From assembly GCA_913061055.1 (NCBI GenBank), contig CAJXVA010000031.1, forward strand, positions 1 to 37,164: a stretch of 37,164 bases of DNA. Reading direction: 5' to 3'. Below, one piece after another: positions 8,541 to 14,889 of this stretch. The position numbers were made by a program, and so were the translations under genes. This DNA is from an uncultured Pseudomonadota bacterium (GTDB taxonomy: Bacteria > Myxococcota_A > Polyangia > Nannocystales > Nannocystaceae). The notes beneath the pieces were generated by a model. It searched no databases. It was not told the origin of the DNA and worked only from the letters and a program-made list of their open reading frames with translations. Positions within the stretch are counted from its first letter, which is position 1. The number at the start of each line of letters is the position of its first letter.

Positions 8541-8696
8541 CTTCTCCCTGTACCTCGAGGACACGACCGCGAAGGCAAACCGGATGACCTCGTTGACGCG
8601 TTTCTTGGGGACGAGCCGGTAGCTGCGGTGGACCGCGCGAACGGTGATGTACAGCGTGGTGTCAGGATAGAGGTTTCGAGGCGGGTTCCCCCCCAT
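8541..8696 (-). pseudogene. N-terminal remnant of a REP-associated tyrosine transposase
   Basis: From an ATG at 8696 the - strand reads about 50 residues including YPDTTLYITVRAVHRSYR, LVPKKRVNEVIRFAFAVV and SSRYREKTGWL. This matches the beginning of Y1/IS200-like REP-associated transposases (pattern PGTTYLITRR...FLLRP......F.YCLA.AA..), as known for the family. The next expected parts, the HUH motif (SNHYH) and catalytic Tyr, are absent: the frame runs straight into the antisense of the RCC1 gene. It is therefore a truncated copy, not a functional gene. Identification is by pattern memory. Confidence 0.5.
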
Positions 8697-8716
8697 CGTG
8701 GGGCGAGGACGAATGG

Positions 8717-10060
8717 CTACCGCGCGAACCAGCCGAGCCAGGTTTCGTGGTCTGCGGTTGTTGTTGTGACCACGACGTTCTCATCTGCGGTGAGGCCGAT
8801 GTGGCAGTGGTAGCCGAGAGGCGGCTCCTGGACCAGCATCGAGCTCCACTGGACATCCCCGCTCTCGGTGAGTCGTAGGATGAGTACGAACTCGTTCTCC
8901 GGATCTTCGTCGACGTCGATACACGCGAACACGTTGCCCTCTGCGTCTACCGCCAGGTCCTGAGCCCCTCCGGCCACATCGTGCTCCCAGATCCAGTCGA
9001 CCTCGCCGCCCCCGGTGAGCTTGGCGATGAACGCGGTATTGCGGAAGGACTCGAGGTCCTCGAACCCTCCGGCGACGTAGATGCTGCCGTCGGTACCGAC
9101 CTGGATCGACTTCGGAACGTCGCGCCCGCCGGCGCTGAGGTTGATCGTCGATTCCCACAACAGATCCCCGAGCGCGTCGTAGGCCTGCAATGCCGTGACC
9201 CGATCGTTGTCTTGGATCCGGCTGAACAGCAGCACCGCTTCACTGCTGGGGCCGGCACCGACGAAGGTCGTGTTCGGGTAGCCGTCGTTCAATGGCGTCT
9301 CGCGTGTCCACAGCAGCGTGCCGTCAGCATCGAGCCTTCGAAGGACCGCGCTGACCGTGCGGTGACTGGCGATGTAGATGCCCCCCGCTGCGTCGATGTC
9401 CGCACCGTATGCGCCCCTGTCCGAGCCCGGCCCCTCGGTGTCCTCGTTCGTCCACAGCAGGGCCCCATTTGGGTCGAGGGCGCGTGTCCAGGCGTACTCG
9501 TCGCTGGATACGCTGCCAAGTGCATGGCGGGCGCGGCCGGAGTAGACAACAGTGCCGACCGGGTCGACCGCGAGATCCTGAGCGGACGCATACTGCGTCT
9601 CGGGGTCCTCCCATTGGTGGGACCACTGCGTCGCGCCAGCGCTGTTGAGCTTGGTGACCTGAGTCGACCAAGTGTTGGTGCCGCCGATGCACCTGTGCTC
9701 GAGCACCACGACGTTGCCGAGCGCATCACCGAGCACCGCCTGCCCGCCGCACCCGCCGACGATGATCTCGTTCAGCAACGACCCCGGCCGCTGACAGAAC
9801 TCGTTGCACACATCGCTTGCGCCGCCTGAGTCGCACGCTTCGCCGGGATCGACGAAACCATCACCGCACGTGCTCGGAGCATCGATCGTCCCTTGTGAGC
9901 CGTCACTGTCCGTCCCCCCTGCATCGCCCGCGTCGGAACCGGCGGTCGGCCCAGAACCATCACCTGTGCCGGCACCGCTTTCGGAGTCGGACTCGAACGC
10001 GACTTGAGGGCCGCAGCCCAGTCCCACGCACAAGAAGAGTCCAAGCCACCGAACCAACAT
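8717..10060 (-). CDS. lipoprotein with Myxococcus Cys repeat and beta-propeller
   Basis: The ATG at 10060 is chosen over an upstream open frame because it starts a typical lipoprotein signal (MLVRWLGLFLCVGLGC, Cys16). A Gly/Ser/Asp linker of about 35 residues follows. Then comes a myxobacterial Cys-rich repeat, CGDGFVDPGEACDSGG with CNEFC. The remaining 370 residues contain six blade-like repeats of the form [LA]x.YDA.G.LLW and D.AVDA.GN.[FY]VAG (for example IAKLTGGGEVDWIWEHD and DLAVDAEGNVFAC), as in SBBP or PQQ-like propellers. Total length is 447 residues. The same order of parts occurs in the second half of the fusion protein at 14890-17766, so the two are paralogues. A surface-exposed role is inferred; no enzyme motif is seen. 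Confidence 0.85.
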   Translation of the reverse strand: MLVRWLGLFLCVGLGCGPQVAFESDSESGAGTGDGSGPTAGSDAGDAGGTDSDGSQGTIDAPSTCGDGFVDPGEACDSGGASDVCNEFCQRPGSLLNEIIVGGCGGQAVLGDALGNVVVLEHRCIGGTNTWSTQVTKLNSAGATQWSHQWEDPETQYASAQDLAVDPVGTVVYSGRARHALGSVSSDEYAWTRALDPNGALLWTNEDTEGPGSDRGAYGADIDAAGGIYIASHRTVSAVLRRLDADGTLLWTRETPLNDGYPNTTFVGAGPSSEAVLLFSRIQDNDRVTALQAYDALGDLLWESTINLSAGGRDVPKSIQVGTDGSIYVAGGFEDLESFRNTAFIAKLTGGGEVDWIWEHDVAGGAQDLAVDAEGNVFACIDVDEDPENEFVLILRLTESGDVQWSSMLVQEPPLGYHCHIGLTADENVVVTTTTADHETWLGWFAR

Positions 10061-10325
10061 CACACGCCACAAGACAGACGACAGACTCGCACGCGGTCCA
10101 GCAAGCTGAGGTTGGCGGCAACGCGGTGGACCTCGGAACGGCCGAAGTTCAACTGCGTCGGCTCCGGGCAAGATGCAGCACGTTCGCCGCACGATGGGCC
10201 CGCCCGAGCCCCGCGGCGTCGCGGTCCCGCCAACCCGGTTCGGTGCTCCCGCCCTGCACGCACTGCGGTGCAGCGATCCGCCGGGCCTCGGAGGCCGATG
10301 AGGCACGCGGTCGCCCCGCCCCTCC

Positions 10326-12368
10326 TCATTCACAGGGGCGCGCGTTCCAGACACGAGATCCGTCCTCTGCCCATAGGGCGCTACCGTCCTCGGCGACCGA
10401 GATGCGTGCCCCGCGATGCAGGCCTTCGGGGAGCTCCAACTGGGTCCAGCCTTCGCCCTGGTAGACCCACAGTTCGTCGGGACTTCCATCATCCTGGAAC
10501 CCCGAGAGGCTCATCGAGAGACTCAGATAGATGCCTGCAGTCGCGTTGCCGAAGAGCCGCGCCGGACCGGTGACTCCGGCGAGCTCCGGCCATACATCGG
10601 CGGCAACGCTCCAGGTCGAGCCGTCGAGAACGAGCAGGGTGTCGTTCGCGTCCAGCACGAACACCGCCTCCGTGGAGTAGGCTCGGATTGCGTAGAGTTC
10701 GACGAATGGGCTGAGTGACGCAGTCGACTCCCAGACGCTCCCATCCCACCGGTATACGCCGAGCGGGGTCTTCACGTAGAGGTGACTGTCGGTCCCGTGC
10801 ATGTCGATCCGCCCTCCAACGTTCTGGAGGTCCGGCGAGACGTCGTGCCACTGGTTGCCATCCCAGTGCGCGACCAACAGTTCGTTGGAAACCCCCGCCT
10901 GCCCAACGGTACGGACGCCGCACACAAAAACGTCGTCGTCGGCGGTTCCCCACACGGCGATCAAACCAGGGTCTTCGACCGGGAAGTCAACCGGAGTCGT
11001 GACTCCATCGACGATCCGTAGCAAACGTCGGTCTCCCGAGACGGCCCACAACGCGTCCGCCGAGGTTCCCCAGACGGACAAGAAGTCGGTGTCGAGCGTG
11101 GCCCACCCTCCATCTTCGAGGAGCTGCGCTCGCCGGTTCGGCCGCAGTCCCAGCACTGTCTCCGCTTGCGGCGCGAACATGTCGAAGAAGTCGCCCACGT
11201 CGTCGAGTGCGAACTCCGTCGTGACGGTCGCGCTCGCATCGAGATTGGTGACGCGATGAACGTACAGCCCCTCGTTGCCGAACACGGGGAAGGCTCCTGT
11301 CTCCCCACGCCCGCCGACCAGCACTTCGTCTCCGTTTCCAACGGCCACAGCGGCGGCGTCCGGTACGTTGCCCTCCGGCACCCAGCCGTCCTCTCCGACG
11401 GATCCCAGGGTTGCGAACTCAGACTCGATCGGCATCGCGACCCACCAGCTGTTCCCGTCGGCCCCGACGGTCATCGCTCGGCTTCCGAGGACGGAGCCTT
11501 GGGCCCATTGTCCGTCCACGTAGTGCCACCAGTCATCTCCGCCTCGGATCCACGTCTCCGTCGCGGAGACGGCGTGAACCTCATTGGCGAGGCCTCCGGC
11601 CCCAAGGGGCAGGAGTTGCCAGGGTCCGCCATCCAGACCCGCAGTGCCCACTTCCCCGGCCGTGCCGAGCCCCCAGATGGTGTCGTCCGCGATGTCGACC
11701 TGCTCGAGCCACTCCGCATCCTCGGTCTCCGACCACGTGTCCCCGTCATAGCGGAAGAGCTGAGAAGGCCCCTCGGAGCAAGGTCCGAGTGTGCATGGAG
11801 GCGATGGCCGCAGAAGCACCCAGGGGAAGCCCTCCGAGTCGACGCAGAGGGACAAGACCCGGACCTCGTCGACGGGCAACTCGACCCCCAGCAACTCGTC
11901 CCCGCTCAGGTGCACGATCTGCCCGGCATGGGGGCTGGTGAACCACGCATCATCAAAAGCCGAAACGGCCAGCATCGACACCGAGGGCAAGGGAACCTCG
12001 AGCCGGTGGTGCACCCAGGTACGACCGTCGAAAGCGAGGATGCTCGAGCCGCCTGCCGCGAGGGCGTGCGTGTCGTCGGTCCACAGGTCGGTCACGACGT
12101 TGGCATCGGTCCAGGTCCCCGACCAGCACCAGTCCACCTCGCTCGGTCCACCTGTGCTCGGGGAGCTCTCACCGGTGGACTCGTCGAGCCCAGCAGATGT
12201 GCTTGTAGACCCCGTGCTCTCCTCCCCCGCGCTCTCGCTTGTCGACGGGCTCGTCGTGGAGGCGGTCCCATCGTCCGCCTCCGTTCCGCCAGCCGTGCCT
12301 GTCGCCACCGAAGGCCCACAGCCCGCGAGGACAATCAATGAAAGCTTAGCACAACTAACAAAACGCAC
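10326..12368 (-). CDS. large beta-propeller lipoprotein, probable leaderless GTG start
   Basis: An open frame begins at 12608, but GTG at 12368 gives a 680-residue product with a precise lipoprotein signal, MRFVSCAKLSLIVLAGC (Cys17), followed by a Thr/Ser/Glu linker of about 50 residues. The body is built from Trp-rich repeats: VWGTADDDVFVCG, LLVAHWDGNQWHDVSP, YRWDGSVWESTAS, LVLDGSTWSVAAD, LWAVSGDRRLLRI. These are typical of myxobacterial propeller proteins with blades of the form W.....DVWAVG....I..[WY]DG..W. No ribosome binding site precedes the GTG. Instead, a promoter-like pair sits where transcription would start at the GTG itself. It is divergent from the gene at 12518. Role unknown; location on the outer membrane is inferred. 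Confidence 0.85.
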   Translation of the reverse strand: MRFVSCAKLSLIVLAGCGPSVATGTAGGTEADDGTASTTSPSTSESAGEESTGSTSTSAGLDESTGESSPSTGGPSEVDWCWSGTWTDANVVTDLWTDDTHALAAGGSSILAFDGRTWVHHRLEVPLPSVSMLAVSAFDDAWFTSPHAGQIVHLSGDELLGVELPVDEVRVLSLCVDSEGFPWVLLRPSPPCTLGPCSEGPSQLFRYDGDTWSETEDAEWLEQVDIADDTIWGLGTAGEVGTAGLDGGPWQLLPLGAGGLANEVHAVSATETWIRGGDDWWHYVDGQWAQGSVLGSRAMTVGADGNSWWVAMPIESEFATLGSVGEDGWVPEGNVPDAAAVAVGNGDEVLVGGRGETGAFPVFGNEGLYVHRVTNLDASATVTTEFALDDVGDFFDMFAPQAETVLGLRPNRRAQLLEDGGWATLDTDFLSVWGTSADALWAVSGDRRLLRIVDGVTTPVDFPVEDPGLIAVWGTADDDVFVCGVRTVGQAGVSNELLVAHWDGNQWHDVSPDLQNVGGRIDMHGTDSHLYVKTPLGVYRWDGSVWESTASLSPFVELYAIRAYSTEAVFVLDANDTLLVLDGSTWSVAADVWPELAGVTGPARLFGNATAGIYLSLSMSLSGFQDDGSPDELWVYQGEGWTQLELPEGLHRGARISVAEDGSALWAEDGSRVWNARPCE

Positions 12369-12375
12369 ACCGATA

Positions 12376-12405
12376 GGTATACTTGAAGAGACCCCAATCC
12401 TGCAA
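12376..12405 (-). promoter_or_regulatory. candidate promoter for a leaderless mRNA
   Basis: Read on the - strand, TTGCAG (12405-12400) and TATACC (12381-12376) are 18 bases apart, similar to sigma-70 boxes. Only seven bases separate TATACC from the GTG start at 12368, so transcription would begin at or next to the start codon. The patch is noticeably more AT-rich than its surroundings. Evidence is by pattern only. Confidence 0.4.
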
Positions 12406-12517
12406 ACGAGCTCGGACTCGGTCAGACTCACGCCCTTTGGGGCTCCCCCCGCCCCTTCGCGAAGAAAGATCGCCGCCGGATGAAGCGGCAGGCCACTGAG
12501 ACGGACGGAGTAGAGGA

Positions 12518-13471
12518 ATGTTCTCCATCGCTCGAACACTTCTCCGGCCACTTCTCGTTGCCACCGTGGTGTCGGTGGCCTTCGTTCCGACCGCATTCGC
12601 TGGCGCAAAAGACCAGCCGACGAGCGTCGGGGACCTGGACTCGTACTCCTTCGTCGTCGAGAAGGACGGCAAGTACACGCGAACCATGCGGATCAAGGAC
12701 CGCGACCTCGGCGTCCTTGGAGACTCTCGCAGTGGCTTCATCATCTACGACGTCATCACGCACGGCGGCAAGAACATCGTCATGATCCGGGACATCAAGG
12801 GGATCCGGGAGATCAAGGGTGTCGGCAAGACCCTCAAGAAAGAGGTCCTGCGGCGTTTTCCAAAGCGAGAGGTGACCTCCGACCTTGTCGACAAGAACTA
12901 CGAGACCCTCCTCAAGGCCTGGGCCAAGAGGTATCCGCACAAGTCCGGCAAGGCAAAGGCCGAGTCCTTGCGCAAGACTGTTCCGGCGCTGCAGTTCGAG
13001 GGTTTCATCTACACGATCAAAGCAGTACCGAAAGCAGGCGGCGGACGCATCGAGCTGAAGATGAAGCGCGCCCGAAAGGGAAGTAAGGGGCGCATCATCG
13101 TCGAGAACGCCGCCGATCTCGACAAGATCCTCGTCGCCGCGGTGCCCCAATACATCCCCGCGAGCAAGCGGCCGATGTCGGCGGAAGAAAACGAAGACAA
13201 CGCCGAGGACGCAATGGAGCTGCTCGAGGAACTCGCAGAAGAAGTGAGCGACGACGAAGGTGTCGACGAAGACGATCTCCTCGAACACCTCGTCGAGGCG
13301 ATGGAGGACGAGTGCGGCAACGGGGGCTCGAGTGGCTCGGGCTGGGCCGACGAATGCCAGTTCACATCCAAGGGAGGGAAGATCACCGTGTCCCCGAAAC
13401 GGGGCAAGAGCTTCAAACTCGAGGGCACGATGGAAGACGAAGCCGAGGACTTCGTCGACGACAACAAATAG
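12518..13471 (+). CDS. exported acidic protein of unknown function
   Basis: The ATG at 12518 has GGAG ten bases upstream. The first 29 residues form a Sec signal (MFSIARTLLRPLLVATVV, then SVAFVPTAFAG) with likely cleavage after AFA. The mature protein starts basic and beta-rich (SYSFVVEKDGKYTRTMRIKD, IIYDVITHGGKNIVMIRDIK), with a Lys-rich centre, and ends with a very acidic helical segment at about residues 225-270 (EENEDNAEDAMELLEELAEE type) likely to be a coiled coil. Two Cys (about residues 266 and 276) flank a Gly/Ser stretch. Final residues are again acidic. The absence of a lipobox and of a Ser/Thr linker sets it apart from its neighbours. No family was recognised. It is convergent with the Cys-rich gene at 13551. 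Confidence 0.82.
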   Translation: MFSIARTLLRPLLVATVVSVAFVPTAFAGAKDQPTSVGDLDSYSFVVEKDGKYTRTMRIKDRDLGVLGDSRSGFIIYDVITHGGKNIVMIRDIKGIREIKGVGKTLKKEVLRRFPKREVTSDLVDKNYETLLKAWAKRYPHKSGKAKAESLRKTVPALQFEGFIYTIKAVPKAGGGRIELKMKRARKGSKGRIIVENAADLDKILVAAVPQYIPASKRPMSAEENEDNAEDAMELLEELAEEVSDDEGVDEDDLLEHLVEAMEDECGNGGSSGSGWADECQFTSKGGKITVSPKRGKSFKLEGTMEDEAEDFVDDNK

Positions 13472-13550
13472 CCCCCGGCATCGGATCGGGGACGTCGGGG
13501 CCGGTCGTGCTCGAGGGCCAACACGGACCGAAACACGCGGAACTGGGCAT

Positions 13551-14255
13551 TCAGCAGGCGGTGGCTTCGTCCGAACAGCAGTCGCCGAAGTCCGAACACA
13601 GGGCGTCGCAGAAACACCCGCCTCGGGCCTGGCCTCCGCAGCTTCCTTCGCACGAGTTGGCCGCGGCCTGGGCGGTGCACACGAAGTAGCGCTTGTTGTC
13701 GCAGTAGGAACCGTTGCACTCCACGCCAGTGATGAAGTCGCCGTACGCCGCGTAGAACGGTGGGTCCTCCTCGGAGTACTCGTCGGTCCAGTAGCAGGAT
13801 TCGTACTCGACCGGCTCAGAGACGCCTTCGAAGTTCGTATGAGGAATCGCGCACTCGAGCGAGATGTTGTCACAACTGTCACCCGAGCACCGGATTCCGG
13901 TAAGGATGCCGGCCGTATTGGAGCGGTAGCAGACCTCGGAGAAGCTGTTGTCGGAGCGGTACCAGCCCTCGGACGTGACCGAGCCGATGCCGCTGTCTTC
14001 CTCGGAGTAGAACGGCGTGAAGTTGTACGACCCCACCGTGATCCCGAACGGAAGCGAGTCGCAATACAGCCGCACGTCGTCGCAGTAGCCTCCACGGCAG
14101 TCGAAGCCTCGCGCCGCCTCCGCTATGCCGCAAAGTGCGGGGGGGCTCCCGCCCTCCTCGGAGACCCAGTTTGTCCATGATGCCGCCGAGGCGGTGATCG
14201 GAAAGAGCAAACAGGCCGCGAGGCAGGCAAGTGAAGGGATTCTCGATGGAGCCAT
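13551..14255 (-). CDS. secreted Cys-rich protein with somatomedin-B-like C-terminus
   Basis: The ATG at 14255 begins a Sec signal ending near ITASA|ASW; an open frame upstream to 14684 has no protein-like composition. The 234-residue product has three copies of a motif G-[FIV]-x-C-x-G-x-[SY]-C-D-[DN] (residues about 53-59, 123-129 and 180-186), each followed by a further Cys. Between them lie Tyr/Glu/Ser-rich stretches with SEED. The last 34 residues (about 201-234) contain eight Cys in the spacing of somatomedin-B domains: C-x3-C-x7-C-x-C-x3-C-x5-CC-x6-C. In animals this domain mediates protein binding (vitronectin, ENPP). Here it probably makes a stable extracellular knot. The start codon has only a weak upstream signal. 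Confidence 0.8.
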   Translation of the reverse strand: MAPSRIPSLACLAACLLFPITASAASWTNWVSEEGGSPPALCGIAEAARGFDCRGGYCDDVRLYCDSLPFGITVGSYNFTPFYSEEDSGIGSVTSEGWYRSDNSFSEVCYRSNTAGILTGIRCSGDSCDNISLECAIPHTNFEGVSEPVEYESCYWTDEYSEEDPPFYAAYGDFITGVECNGSYCDNKRYFVCTAQAAANSCEGSCGGQARGGCFCDALCSDFGDCCSDEATAC

Positions 14256-14889
14256 CTCGGCTGGTAGTCGCACCAAGCCCCCAAACGTTCCGAGGTTCTT
14301 TCGCACCTCGGCTGGCTCAAGCCGCTGAGCAGGGGAACGTTCCCGACTCGGTTTGCCAGCGGTGCCAGGGGCCGATGCCCGTCCTGCGCGCCGTGACCTC
14401 GCCCGATGAAACAGCCGAAGCGCTGCATGCCGCCCGGCCCCCACCGCGCCCCTCACCTCGCGCACAACTGCTGTTGTTTCCGGCCTGGGCTCCGGCCCGA
14501 TCACGCCCTCGCTCACCGCGAGTCCGTCGCCACCCGTACGCGCAGTTGAGCAGGGCGCCGCATCGGCCGAGGCTACACAAGCAGCCCGGTTGGCCTCCCG
14601 GCTTGTTTGGTCCGCCGTCCATCGTACCCGGCCTCTCCTTCGAGTCGATGATGGTGCCAGTAACGTCCCGCTCCGCCGGGCCACACCAGGTCCGCAGGTG
14701 TCGGGAGGGAGTCGCGCGCCGTGGGGCCATCTCCTCCGTTGGCCTCGGCGGTCTCGTGTTGGTTATGCGGACGCGGCCGATTTCCGCAAGCGTCGGACCG
14801 TTGCCACCATCGCGGTCATCGTCCTGGCAGAAATACGCCGAGTGCAACGATCATGGCGTTTGCAGAGCTTCGAGAAACCCGCCCCCGGC
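14256..14889. other. 634-base stretch with no supported gene
   Basis: Several overlapping frames are open on both strands, as expected at this GC content, but none has a signal peptide, known motif or credible start. The largest, on the - strand at 14317-14847, is Gly/Arg-rich without hydrophobic periodicity. No repeat or hairpin stands out. Confidence 0.45.

Noticed and set aside
12345-12360. TGTTAG followed by GCTAAG at a 10-bp step, resembling the YHYH operator
   Set aside because: It lies inside the coding sequence just after the GTG start and the second half differs at two positions.
13472-13550. GC-rich hairpin as a bidirectional terminator between convergent genes
   Set aside because: The C and G runs can pair only imperfectly and there is no T-run on either strand.
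12428-14095. A 555-codon open frame on the - strand antisense to the acidic exported protein
   Set aside because: Its sequence is the mirror of the + strand gene: no signal, no motifs, and it spans the end of one real gene and the start of another.
14317-14847. 176-codon - strand frame in the gene-free stretch
   Set aside because: Gly/Arg-rich without hydrophobic or helical periodicity, no start signal, no motif.
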